Below, one piece after another: positions 14,415 through 25,892 of a stretch of DNA of 49,261 nucleotides. Source of the stretch: Apostichopus californicus. Its lineage: Eukaryota > Echinodermata > Holothuroidea > Aspidochirotida > Stichopodidae. Under the pieces are notes generated by a model. That model was not told where the DNA came from and made no database searches. It saw only the letters and a list, made by a program, of their open reading frames with translations. The stretch covers positions 1-49,261 of the forward strand of contig JAIPMN010000468.1 of assembly GCA_020650975.1 (NCBI GenBank), written 5' to 3'. Every line of letters begins with the position of its first letter. Position 1 is the first letter of the stretch. The translations under genes were made by a program, and so were the position numbers.

Positions 14415-14834
14415 TTTTTATTATTCTTAGAGTACTTACCTATCAGCTACAGGTATTGAATTGATTTAATTGATAGAGGGTATTAATGATTTTTATTATT
14501 CTTAGTCTCTTAGAGTACTTACCTATCAGCTACAGGTATTGAATTGATTTAATTGATAGAGGGTATTAATGATTTTATTATTCTTAGTCTCTTAGAGTAC
14601 TTACCTATCAGCTACAGGTATTGAATTGATTTAATTGATAGAGGGTATTAATGATTTTTATTATTCTTAGTCTCTTAGAGTACTTACCTATCAGCTACAG
14701 GTATTGAATTGATTTAATTGATAGAGGGTATTAATGATTTTATTATTCTTAGAGTATTCTTAGAGTATTCTCTTAGAGTACTTACCTATCAGCTACAGGT
14801 ATTGAATCGATTTAATTGATAGAGGGTATTAATT
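14415..14834. repeat. Tandem array, 82-83 bp unit, five copies
   Basis: The core acttacctatcagctacagg recurs starting at 14434, 14517, 14599, 14682 and 14780. The spacing is 83, 82, 83 and 98 bp; the last gap holds extra copies of the tcttagagta segment. Units are nearly identical. Each contains an inverted pair CTATCA...TGATAG about 35 nt apart, and on the minus strand each carries TAG|GTAAGT, a near-perfect 5' splice site. Confidence 0.95.
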
Positions 14835-16739
14835 TTGTATGTCTAAGAAGTTGATTCAATTGCTAATCGAAGACAATTACTTTGTACCGTGGTGCAGTAT
14901 TTAAGTGATTATTGTGTTCCATTATCTTACCTATTAAGGATTGAGCTATTTGAGTGTACAGTAACATCAAATTTTCATTGTCTGTTTGATATGTTTGCTC
15001 CCCAAAAGGCCAAAATGTTAAAACTTCTAGTTATCCCCCCCAAAACAATTTGGGTAGCCTTTAGAAGACATTAGTTATTGCACATGTTTACCTTAGGTTA
15101 GTTAGTTCATAACACAATGAACTGAACAAGAGGGAGCAAAACATGGAAAGTGAGGGCAGTACTCAATTGGACAAATTTAAACAATGCCATTCTGATAGGC
15201 GAGTTTACTAACAGACAGCAATGGTCAGGCACTGTCCATAAAGCAATGACTATGAAGCAGTCAGCTGGATAGAATTCTGGGACACAAATGAAGTGGAAAT
15301 AGTGACAGTTTGAAGGAAATGATAGACTCATGCTGAGCTCCTCTGATAATCAAACTTCAAATAAGAGGTTCCCTGCTGGCAACCACTCTACCGCTTTTAA
15401 GAGGCCACCCAAATCTGAGCTCTTTTTTTTCTTTCTCCAGGCATGAAGGTGCAGCAGCAATGACCAATGGGAACACCAGCAGCTGTGAGCTGTCTCAAAG
15501 GCAGACCTTATTGACAAATACAGGCTTTCAGACTTGCAGCAAAATTGAAAATATTGCAAATTTGTGAGTGATTGCTCCCTTGAATTATCTGCTGGCTTCT
15601 TCAACAAGAGACTGTTCATCAGATCATTGACTGGATTACAGAACCTTGAACTGAAGTTATGTAATGGTTTACGCTGGAAAAAACACGTACCTCATGTAAA
15701 CTTGTGTGTATTTGTAGACAACTCTAGGGTGAGCAGTACTGTATTATAAACTAATAACAAATAGATGCCCGGTGATGTGCACAAGCAAGCAGACTCCCAA
15801 CCTTGTATTCTCTTAAATAATCATAGGATAACCAGAAATGTGGCAAATACATTTTGTAGGTGCTGATGTAAAGTCATCCATGGGAAATAAATAATCATAT
15901 CTCGGTTATTATAACTCACAAGTGATTCATGAGTTCCCTCTCCATAATATTGCTAGGCTTGAAGCTGCTGCCAAATCCAACATGTCAACAATGTCATGAA
16001 TTATACACCATGACTGATATTAATCACACAGGTTCACACTTATGTCAAAATAAATTCATTGCGAATGTGTCTGAAAAAATTTTATCATGACAAATTGTAT
16101 GAATGATGAGAGATTTGTAGTTTACTCAAGTAAAGATCCAGTATTGCTATGTTTTCCTTTCGCTTTCTTTTGCATTTAAGTGCACTGTTTACATTTTTGG
16201 TCTAACATTGTTCTCCATGTATTTGGCACTCTGTGTATTTAGTGACGGGGACAGTCGCGATAGTTAACCAGATCTATGCAAACCACCATCATGAGGAGAA
16301 AGCCCAACCACTGTAGGAGCATTCACCTAATTTGAATAGTTGCATTTCATTTCAGGTTCATGATTCTAGAGGCCTTGGAAAAGCAACATTTGAGTCCACA
16401 ATGACTGTTCTGTTGTATATGGTAGCGTAGGACAGAAGACATTGAACTGTTGGTTTCTGACAGACCAATGGGAGGGTTGAGTGTATAAAATTGACATATT
16501 GATGGTGAATGGTGAAAGGCGAATGAATCTTGAAAATATTCAAGTATAATGCACCATTTGAGAGTGTTGTGCTGAGTGTGCCCAACCCATAGGACGGACA
16601 TATAATTTCAAAATTAATATCTGCTAAGGAATTGGGATCCTTGAATTGTACTGAAAAACTTGAATTTTTATTCCTGATTAACTGTTAAAACATTTCATGT
16701 CAATTCGTAAAAGCTATTGCAAACCTTTTAGGAATGCTT

Positions 16740-16829
16740 TTTCCACCCGTCCTTTCTCTCCCCCCATCTCTCTCCCTCCCCCTTCTCTACACCCCCCCCC
16801 CTCCCTTCTCTCTCTCTGTTGCTCCCCTT
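16740..16829. repeat. C/T-rich tract (G/A-rich in the gene's transcript)
   Basis: This is a nearly pure pyrimidine run with a C10 block near 16792-16801 and CT repeats. On the minus strand, and so in the pre-mRNA, it is a G/A-rich tract. Confidence 0.85.
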
Positions 16830-17440
16830 GCAAGAATATTAACACCAAGGGTCTTTCCTGAAGCCAATAGTGCATTTAAGTCACACAACTTGGCCTTTCA
16901 CCGCAAAAATGTTTGGGTCATTTTTCAAAGTAAGGAACATCAAAGTCACCATAAGCTTGAACTCTTTGGTGGAAACCATAATTCACACTTAAAACCAGAC
17001 ATTTGAGCTTGGATGTCTTATCTTGTTCCTGGCTTCAAGTTTATAGTGTTTTTTTAAAGGGGGCCAGATGATCAATCATCATTGTAAAACTCTTTGATTA
17101 TCTTCTGCATAACTTCTCTCCTTTAGGTCTGACCTCCTCTACCCCCACACATCCTTCAATGATGAAATGATACTGTGGTGTTCTTCATGTGTAATGAGAT
17201 TTTGCTCTGCTTATCCCCAGGGTATTCAATATTCCTGCCAGGAGTCATGTGTTTAACCAAAGATCATATTACCAGACAGACTTCACTGTATGTAAAAGAC
17301 AGACACATTGACCTGGTCAGGTCTGACATTTCCCTATGTACATGCACTCTGATATAAAAGAAGCATCTTTACCACAATTGACTCTACCAGTACAATTGCT
17401 TTTTGATCTCTGGGGATTCAGAGACAGACACCTCCAGTAA

Positions 17441-17566
17441 CAATAATAATATGTATTTGTGGGTGGTGCAGGAATAATAATATGTATTTGTGGGTGGTGC
17501 AGGAATAATAATATGTATTTGTGGGTGGTGCAGGAATAATAATATGTATTTGTGGGTGGTGCAGGA
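17441..17566. repeat. Tandem array, 31 bp unit, four copies
   Basis: The motif ending gtgggtggtgcagg recurs exactly every 31 bp (gcagg at 17468, 17499, 17530 and 17561), each preceded by aataataatatgtattt. Units are identical. Short repetitive ORFs over it on both strands are a by-product of the repeat. Confidence 0.93.
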
Positions 17567-17844
17567 AGAAATCAGAAATGATGGAGTATATGATGACTAT
17601 GTTCACACAAAACCTGAACATCACATAGCTATAGTTTCAGTTAATACATGTATTGCCAAGTCTTGTAATGCAAAACATTGTCAGTCTACCCCAAAGTGGC
17701 TGACACAAGGGTTTGTGCCGCTAAAGTTGATGCATGGATATCAGAGTCATACAAGGCTTGCTTGCTAAACGCGAGCAAATGAATAAGATGAGGCATGAAG
17801 AGAATGAATGAGGAGAAAACACAGACATGAAGGAACAAATACTC

Positions 17845-17979
17845 AACCTCCCCTCCCCCCCAGCACCTTTTTTCCTCCCTCATGCCCTCCTCCATTATTG
17901 AAAGAAAATACATTCCATCTCCCTCCCCCATTCCCCCCCCCCACACCTTCCTGCCTCCCTCACACACTCCTCCATTACC
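17845..17979. repeat. C-rich tract with internal duplication
   Basis: Two related blocks, about 17851-17895 and 17931-17977, each read a run of seven to ten C, then (ag)caccttt-like sequence, cctccctca and ctcctccatta. This indicates an old duplication of about 80 bp. Confidence 0.7.
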
Positions 17980-18660
17980 CAACTAAACTGATGTAAAAGT
18001 GTTGTCGGAAGCTGATGCAGTGCCAAATATCATGGTTCTACACAACCTCCACCATAGGAGGGGGTGGGTAATTCTTACACAGAAGAAATAATTGCTTAGC
18101 ACTCCGATCCTCTAAACAGACAACTGTGTTTATTGGACCCCTATTATTAACCAGCATCTGGCATTATGAAAATACAGATTTATGGACGATACTTTAGTAT
18201 ATGTGGAAACCACTGAACGTTATATTTCCTACCCAGGAACTCCTCCTTTTATCTCTCAATCCCGATTATTACTATGCAGCATCAGAGTTGTTGAAACCTA
18301 ACAATATTTTTTTAGGTGCTGACGTTTGTCACTAAACTCTCCTAGTAAGGTCACTTGCACTTGCTCCTCATGACACTTCCAGGGGGCTGAGTCAGCTGAG
18401 CCACCTAGCAACGTCTCTGGGAAGAATTTAACTTCATTAAATGAAGGAAATTTGTCAGTGGGAAGATTGGACTGGTTAATGTCATCATCCTTCCTCAAAA
18501 CCAACTACAGGAAAATACCATGTTGGGTAGTGACGGGGAATAAGCCTTGAAGCAAATTTAGAAAGTAATTAAGCTTTGCACGACAAACAAACTTTTTCGA
18601 TTGGGATATGTCATGACTTTTACTTTCCAATAGATTGAGAGCAAAGTTATTCAAGAGTTA

Positions 18661-18731
18661 GTCATTAATGCCTTCCAGTTATGTTGACTATTATAGTTAT
18701 CAATGCCTTCCAGTTATGTTGACTATTATAC
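18661..18731. repeat. Direct duplication, 35 bp period, two copies
   Basis: The segment atgccttccagttatgttga, continuing into ctattata, occurs at 18668 and again at 18703. Confidence 0.92.
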
Positions 18732-19236
18732 TACTTACAGCAAAGCAGTTCACCATTTTTCTGATCAGTTTTTTGGTACTTATGCAACTTCTTCACACAG
18801 TGAGAAAGGGGCTTTGCAACTGGGCACGTGTATTGACAGAAACTAAACATTTGAAATTAGTTCTACAGTTTTTAAAATCAAGATTAAATGTTTTACATCA
18901 TCTGAAATCTTGTCGCATCAAGACAACCTTTGCATGTTCTATGTCTCCTGCTCTTATAGCAAGCCCTTTTTTTTCCTTTTTTTTTTGTCAAAGTAAGACA
19001 GATAGCAGGAAGAGAGCCATTTCCTTCATTTGAGTACATTCAAAGCATCGTCTATCCGCAATGAGGAAGGAAAAATGAGAAATCGCTTCCACAAATCTGT
19101 TTCCTATTAAGCCCCATAATTAATCGTCCTTGTTACATGGCTACTTATAGTCTCGGGAGCAACAACTCATTATAATGTCTTCTACTCAAGTAGAAACTAT
19201 GTTTTTCCCTCGTTCATTGCATAATGTTAAGCTTAC

Positions 19237-19326
19237 CAGTATCGGTGATGGAGAAGGTGAAGGTATCGCTAGTAGCATTGACTCCCGGGTAGAGGATGTA
19301 TTGAATAAACATGTTATCAAGGTCCT
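19237..19326 (-). CDS. ECM3: ECM3/FREM2-like protein, coding exon 2 (completes CSPG repeat 12)
   Basis: This 90-nt exon was found by reading the minus strand for the missing end of CSPG repeat 12. Its acceptor is a long pyrimidine tract ending in tttcaacag, and its donor is ACTG|gtaagc. The last base of exon 1 (G) plus the first two bases here (AG) give a Glu codon, so the joined protein reads FTQ-E-DLDN, the standard CSPG wording. It continues through IQYILYPG and ends DTFTFSITDT, matching the F-F-(V/I)-D end of the other repeats. The exon is a multiple of three and phase 1 on both sides. It is too short to show as a normal ORF. The next exon, expected to hold the linker and first Calx-beta domain, was not found between 1 and 19236. 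Confidence 0.9.
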
Positions 19327-21366
19327 CTGTTGAAAGAAAAAGAAATACATTAAATTAACATCGTTAACGTGAATGATATGCATGAAAATAAAAACAAAGC
19401 TTCTTCAAATAAGACAGTTCTTGCAAATAACAGTACGAGTCAATTTTGTCTCCAGATGAAGTTTACACTTGATAACATGTGGAGTTTGGTACGGTCAATG
19501 TGACGAAACAAGAGAATGATTGTTCTATTCGGTAATATTTGTAGGACAAATAATAAAAGGTGGTTTGGTTTTATGCAAACAGTGAAATATAAGTGTCACA
19601 ACTAACTGTTTTTATATCTACAGTAGTTATATGCATGCAGGCAGCAGGTCAGACATAAAACTAGTTTACCATGAAGTGTCATCAAATTTATGAGTAGGGT
19701 AGACAATTACAACTGACCATGTTGATGTCTAAAGGTTGCCTCAGAAACTTTGATAGCAGCAGAGAATCTCAATCAATGGTTCAACATAGGTCTGCTGTTT
19801 TATGATCAAAGCTACAGTCACTTAGTTTGAAAGCTTTTAGCTTTAGTTTAGAAGCATGCCTTGCATGGTCCAGTTAAGACTAAATTTAACCATTTCAAAC
19901 TTTGGACTAATATTTATAATAATAACCTTTCCCATATACAATGTACTGTACAGTTAAGTTATACTCTGCTCTGCTCAATTTTCATCAGAATTCTTCTAAC
20001 AAGTTTCCCTGCTTACCAACTTGTGCATCTTCAAGTAGTGAAGCAAACACAAAATGCTCGAAAGTAGACAACACTTGCCAGTTTCATGAGTGTTTGCAGA
20101 AACTGACCACTACAGTATAGTAAGTCTTTTGGGCATCATAAGCAAAAACTGCTAGCAACTCTTCAAGATACATGTGACTCTTTCTGGTGAAGACACAAAA
20201 TATTTTGATTCAAACCGCAGATATTTTATTTCGTATGATTGCACTTTCCTGTGTGCCAGATGTCTCCAACAGAGGATACATAAATTCTCATGACCATGCA
20301 TTCAGCCAAACCCAAGTTGTTCCATAACTAATGACCTGACTCAGGACAAGGCTAGAAGCTATCAAACCCATGAGAACCATCAATTATCTCAATGTTTCCT
20401 GCCTCTAATTGGTCTGGCTGTTGAAGTAGGAAATGAGGTCACTCACTGATTCAGCTCAGAGAACAAACTATTAAGACACAATGTCACAGGTCTTATCATT
20501 TAATTAAATTCTACTGAGGACAGAAAGACTGAGAAAGACTCAGACAAAAAATGGTCAAAATCGAAAGGGAATGAAGAATTTGTCTCTCTTAGGAAGAATT
20601 TTAGTCAGACTTTTTTGCCTACATGACCATTTTTGTAAACTTGTTGTCCAATGTTAGCATTATCTCATACCAAGTCAGAATGTGAACACTTATTTTAAAA
20701 ACCTGAAAGGTGTTCTTCTAAAGACAAAGCTAAAAGCAGGATGCCTCCTTAAGTTATGCTACCAATTATTTGTTTTTTTTTTCAAATCTCAATCAAGACA
20801 ATCCCAAGCACTTGTAAAATCCTGTGTCACATTTGCTTTAATCTAGAAGTTGGAACTTTTAAGTTGGAAGACCATTTTCCTAGTCCTACTAACTCAAAAT
20901 ATGTTTTAATATAGAGCCTCCTAAGACACATCTGACAACCTGATGCTGGTAAATAAACATGAACCATTTCCAAATCCAAAGGGATAATTCATTCAATCCC
21001 CCCCCCCCCCCTAATTAGGGCATGCATGTCACTACACCGGGGGAGACAAATCAAAGCAAAGAAATATGGTACTGTACTTGATATGGGTTTAAAACTGTCC
21101 TGCTACATATTTATCCTTACAAATTGGCCCACTTTGGCCACATGTATGGATGGTTATCTCAAAGTTCAACCCATTTATATTTTATAGTATGTGTGCAAGA
21201 CAAACAGACCTTTGCTTGCAAGTTAAGTGAATAAACATGCTCACTTACGACAAGCTGATGTGTAAGTTTCAAATGCAAGAATCACTTTTGAGAAAATACA
21301 CAAATGTGGCAAAATATCTATGACCTGATGATCTGACAAAGTATGATTTCTAAAGATACTCGTCTT

Positions 21367-21445
21367 AACATATCTCATGTGAAACAGTATAACATATTTC
21401 ATGTGCAACAGTATAACATATATCATGTGAAACAGTATAACATAT
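21367..21445. repeat. Tandem array, 24 bp unit, about three copies
   Basis: Units beginning aacatat at 21367, 21391 and 21415, followed by a partial fourth, share the form aacatatNtcatgtgNaacag with a few substitutions. Confidence 0.88.
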
Positions 21446-24400
21446 TTTCACTAGAATCAGTGGGACTTTAATTCCCCCTACCACAACAATTGTAAGCAAT
21501 ATGAATACATGGCTAATGTACATGGTAAATGTTCTAGACACTTTGGGTGGTAGAATGAGAAGGTAGGGCAGGAGCCCTGTCATAGAGAGCGCACCTTGCT
21601 AAACGGTTACCAGTTCATACTAGGCAAGGTAGAGTGAGAGTGCTCAGGTGTGAGGAAACAGGTAAGCAAGGAGCAAAGTAAATATAGTGTCACTGAATTT
21701 TTTTAAAAAATTGGAAGCTTGAAGTTCAACTTTAGAGGTGATTATATTTAATTTAACCCATACTGTTACGACCTAATTCATTCGTTGTACAGGAAAAGCA
21801 GTCATTAAGGACGGTAGTCTTTAATAAAACAAGTCCAAGATCAGTTTAATCAGAACAGACTTACACGTCACTGAGAAAAACCTTTTCCTTTCTACTAAGG
21901 TAAACCAAACATACAATCATATTTAACCAATTACATTTTTTACCATAATTTCCAGAAAGACAGCACAGACTTCATTTGAACTAACTCTAACACTGACTGC
22001 AGATGGCCCAATGCCTCTTGGGGAGTTTCTATTTCAGGCTTTGCAGCTAAAGTTAGGTAAAAGGGACAAAGTCAAGTTTTTGGTTACACTACAGATCTCA
22101 GAGCAGAAGTTCAATCTTCTTTGTTCAATTTAGGATAAATACACTGGACAGCTAGCTTCTGGCAACTTTAGAAGAATGACTACTAGAAGCTAGTCACAAC
22201 AAGCCATGGGTCTACAGGGTCACCATCAACTTATTGTTAACCCCCTCTTCACAATATGCTAGCGTATTCACACTGTGATGTGTGCTATTTCCAGCTTACT
22301 GTGCTTCATGCAACAATGCACTGCCAAAAATTTGGCACCTTTTCAAGTAACAACATACTGGAAATTGTTAGGACAGAGGTGTAATGGTGGGGATGGTATT
22401 CAAGAGAGGTTTGAAGGTGTGAGAGTATCCACCTACGAGGATAACACCTCATGGGAAAGACAATGGCAGGTATTGTCAAAAATGTGTCAGTGCTTCTCAC
22501 TTCTTCAATGGAGCTGGTACATAAAGATTGACAGAAATCACACAAAGTCAAGGAACAATAAAATGTAACAATTGCCACCATCCCTTAACAATAACACCTG
22601 CCATATCCAAACAGGCCAATTAGTTGGCACTCCGAATTTTTTTTTCACTCTTTATAGTCTTTTTCACATGTCTTGTGGATGGTTGTATATCTAGACCAGA
22701 GGACCAGTTCTATTAAAAGAGTGAGTCCCATTCCTAAAGGATAATATCTTGCCTGGTTGATAGGTAGCTTAATTTAGATCCATGTTAATGTTTAAGTTTA
22801 TATCATGGTTGGCAGATTTGTCTATAATTTTTTTTTTTTCAACAATAACATCACCCCCTTGAAGTACCTAACTTCTATATCTGAGCAAAGTCAATATAGC
22901 CAATCAAACAATGGAGACAACAGAGATATTCCAGGGACAATTTGAATACCTTCACGTAAGCGGAATATCATGTCAAACATATGACAGTAACAAAGGTAGG
23001 ACAGTCCGTTGAAGTAGTATATTATACACACTTTCAAGTCAGCTTGAGTGCACTTTACTATGTATCTTATAAACTAGCTAACTTTCAGAGTTGGGGAAGA
23101 GAAATGGCAGAAAAGAATGTAGGCTCGACAGAGATATTTCGGTCATCATTTGTTAAAGAGCTTGTGAAATATACAATGATTTAACAACAGCTTTGTAAGG
23201 AGACATTCCTCAAAATATTCATAGATAAGATAATATGGCAGAACCTCGTTATGATTTTAACATAGGAAGTTAAATGCTACTTGGCAAGGGATATACCATA
23301 TTTAATATGTGATAATAGCAGTATTCAAGAAAACGCCATCAACAACACATATTGTTGACAAATCAAGAACAACTTCCGAACAAATTGAGGTCCTAAGTAA
23401 AAAGATACTCATTTATAGTGAACAATATAACATTTTGGATGAAACCCACAAAGACAAGAGAAGCCCTTGTTATCTTCCAATAGCTCCGAGTTATACTGAC
23501 ATTTGAACAATGATAGTTACTACAGAAACCCCAAAGCTCTTAACAGGAGCCACTTCTATTATAGAAGTTCTATTATAGAAAGATGATAGTTCTTGTTTAT
23601 CCTGGTTGCAGCGCCCATGCACAGCCTGTCAGTACCATTGTTTATATGCAGAATAAATAACTTGCACTCTAGGTACATAAACTCTTACAAAGTACCTTCT
23701 GGACTTCCTGTTTGAGGGAATGGGTGCACTTTATTTCAAGAGGGTAGAGGCCACCAGTCAAAAAGCAACATGGCCACTTGGACAGCAAAGTTAGAATTCA
23801 AAGTCAGGTGCACAAGTCCTATATTTTGGTAAGAATTATCAATACGCATGCAATCTATTGAATCCTATGGCAGACCTGCACACTATATACACAAACCACA
23901 GACATAGGAATTAATGAATTCTCTTCCACTGTTGACTTTGAGATCTCTGAACTATGCTGAACTAGCAAACAGGGTACATAAGGTCCTTAACAGCAATGTT
24001 TGAACAATATTTTCATAAGCAAACAAATACTGCACACAATGAATCTGATAACGTGAATCTATATTTACAATGGTTAAAATTCTTTTAGAACCTCTTCAGC
24101 TTTTATATGCCTCGGCTTGGCAAAATATTAAAAACATTGAAATATTTCTCTTTATTTTCCCTCAGTTGTTCTACTGTAAGCTATTAGTTTCTGATGATGC
24201 CAATTCTCAACCAAGTTGTACTACTACAGCAGTGGATGAGCAGTTATCACCCCATCCCCTTCCTTCCTTCCTTTCCCCTCCCCCAGGGGCTTCTTTCTCC
24301 CTTTAAGTGTGAATGCTTGGTTTCTGGTTGAGGGGGCCAAGTTACTCAGATTCCATGAAAGAGTCGACACTGGTCATTTTAGATAATATACTAGTTACTT

Positions 24401-25516
24401 GGTAATGTTGTGCAAATCCTGTGTTAGATACTTCCTGGAATCCTTTTAGAGAAATATCTGCACCACATTCTGCTAATGAACTATTATACGATTCTTGAGA
24501 ATATTCCAACCACTTCCGTATCTTTAGTTTATTGCAAATTCTCCAAAGTTCAATTTCCTAAATACTTTGCTTCCCTCCCCCATCATCATACAAGGTCAAA
24601 TATATGCTACTGGTCACTCTGTAAATGGACTTGATAACACAAGAAGACAGGCGGGGTGTTTGAGATGTGTTGGTCAATTGATGGCACATGCAAAAATCTC
24701 TTGCTGAGTCGAGCAATAAATCTCCCACCAAAATGTGGTAAACCATTCATTTTACAGAACCATCTCCCCTACTGAGAGAGTTGAAGTAAGGTAAGATTCC
24801 ATCCCATCATACATTGTGTTCTTGAGTGATACTTCATAATTTATATCATATGAAACTATAAGTGACTGGCATCCTACATTCCGTTGGCATGCTTTGCAAT
24901 GTGCGTGACATATATATCACAGGACTAAACGTGCTGGATTTATACATATAATCATGAAAAATATTGAAAAATTATGAGACAAAAAATCTGTAAAAGGTTT
25001 AATTTTCTATTCAATCTTTCTCAAAAGTAGTATATTATACTATAGAAATGTTACCATAAATGAGATTTTGAAGTTTAGAATCTTGGTGTTACAGTAAGCA
25101 TGACATCAACAACAACTACTTAAGATGAGTGACAGGAGGATTCTTGTTTAATTAATGTAACTGATAATCATGATAACTAATGATGAAGCAGGATTTACTT
25201 TAACTCTACTGTATATTCTCTACTGTATAAACTCTACTCTATTGCATGGTAGGATATTGAACACTACTGCTGTTAATGGTCTTTGATCGGTCATTGATTG
25301 GCCACATAAAAGTGCACTTCAAAGTACCGACGAAGCTGTTAAATTGGAGTTCTCACACCTTATAGTTACTTGTGTATATTCAAAGACATAAAAGCAAGGC
25401 CTGTCACTGTTCAAACACTACTTCTCTTCTTAAAGAAGTGTGCACATGAACATCAGGAAGGTTTGTCAAATATCTTAGTGAGCAATGGCCATGTGTTCAT
25501 GTGGTCAAGATCTGCA

Positions 25517-25892
25517 TGCTGACTTATTTCTTACACTTTCTATACCTTACAAGTCCAATGCTGACTTATTGCACTTTCTATACCTTACAAGTCCAATGCT
25601 GACTTATTTCTTACACTATCTATACCTTACAAGTCCAATGCTGACTTATTTCTTACACTATCTATACCTTACAAGTCCAATGCTGACTTATTTCTTACAC
25701 TATATCTATACCTTACAAGTCCAATGCTGACTTATTTCTTACACTATCTATACCTTACAAGTCCAATGCTGACTTATTTCTTACACTATCTATACCTTAC
25801 AAGTCCAATGCTGACTTATTTCTTACACTATCTATACCTTACAAGTTCAATGCTGACTTATTTCTTACACTATCTATACCTTACAAGTCAAG
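25517..25892. repeat. Tandem array, 42 bp unit, nine copies
   Basis: The segment tgctgacttatttcttacac recurs at 25517, 25559, 25597, 25639, 25681, 25725, 25767, 25809 and 25851. Most spacings are 42 bp, with one 38-bp and one 44-bp unit. Because 42 is a multiple of three, the plus strand stays open and gives a 14-residue repeat (LTYFLHYLYLTSPM), broken into two frames by the 44-bp unit. This looks like a minisatellite, not a gene. Confidence 0.95.

Larger units (their letters stand above)
1..19236 (-). other. Intron 2 of the ECM3-like gene, 5' part (continues past position 1)
   Basis: This stretch lies after the exon 2 donor gtaagc and reaches the window edge. I looked on the minus strand for the expected next exon, using the linker and Calx-beta pattern of FREM proteins (WSWIS-like, TSFVSI-like and QFNPGQ-like wording next to splice sites), and found none, so intron 2 probably exceeds 19 kb. 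An exon with an unusual sequence could have been missed. The contents are AT-rich DNA with microsatellites, two main minisatellites, several twofold duplications and G-rich or C-rich tracts. Confidence 0.65.

Noticed and set aside
14415-14834. Possible CRISPR-like array (regular direct repeats)
   Set aside because: The whole unit repeats with no variable spacers, and the DNA is animal intron. It is a minisatellite.
17418-17768. Short ORFs on both strands with repeated units
   Set aside because: They are by-products of the 31-bp tandem array.
18298-18504. Minus-strand ORF considered as a possible exon 3
   Set aside because: It has no linker or Calx-beta wording, and no good splice donor follows in the right phase.
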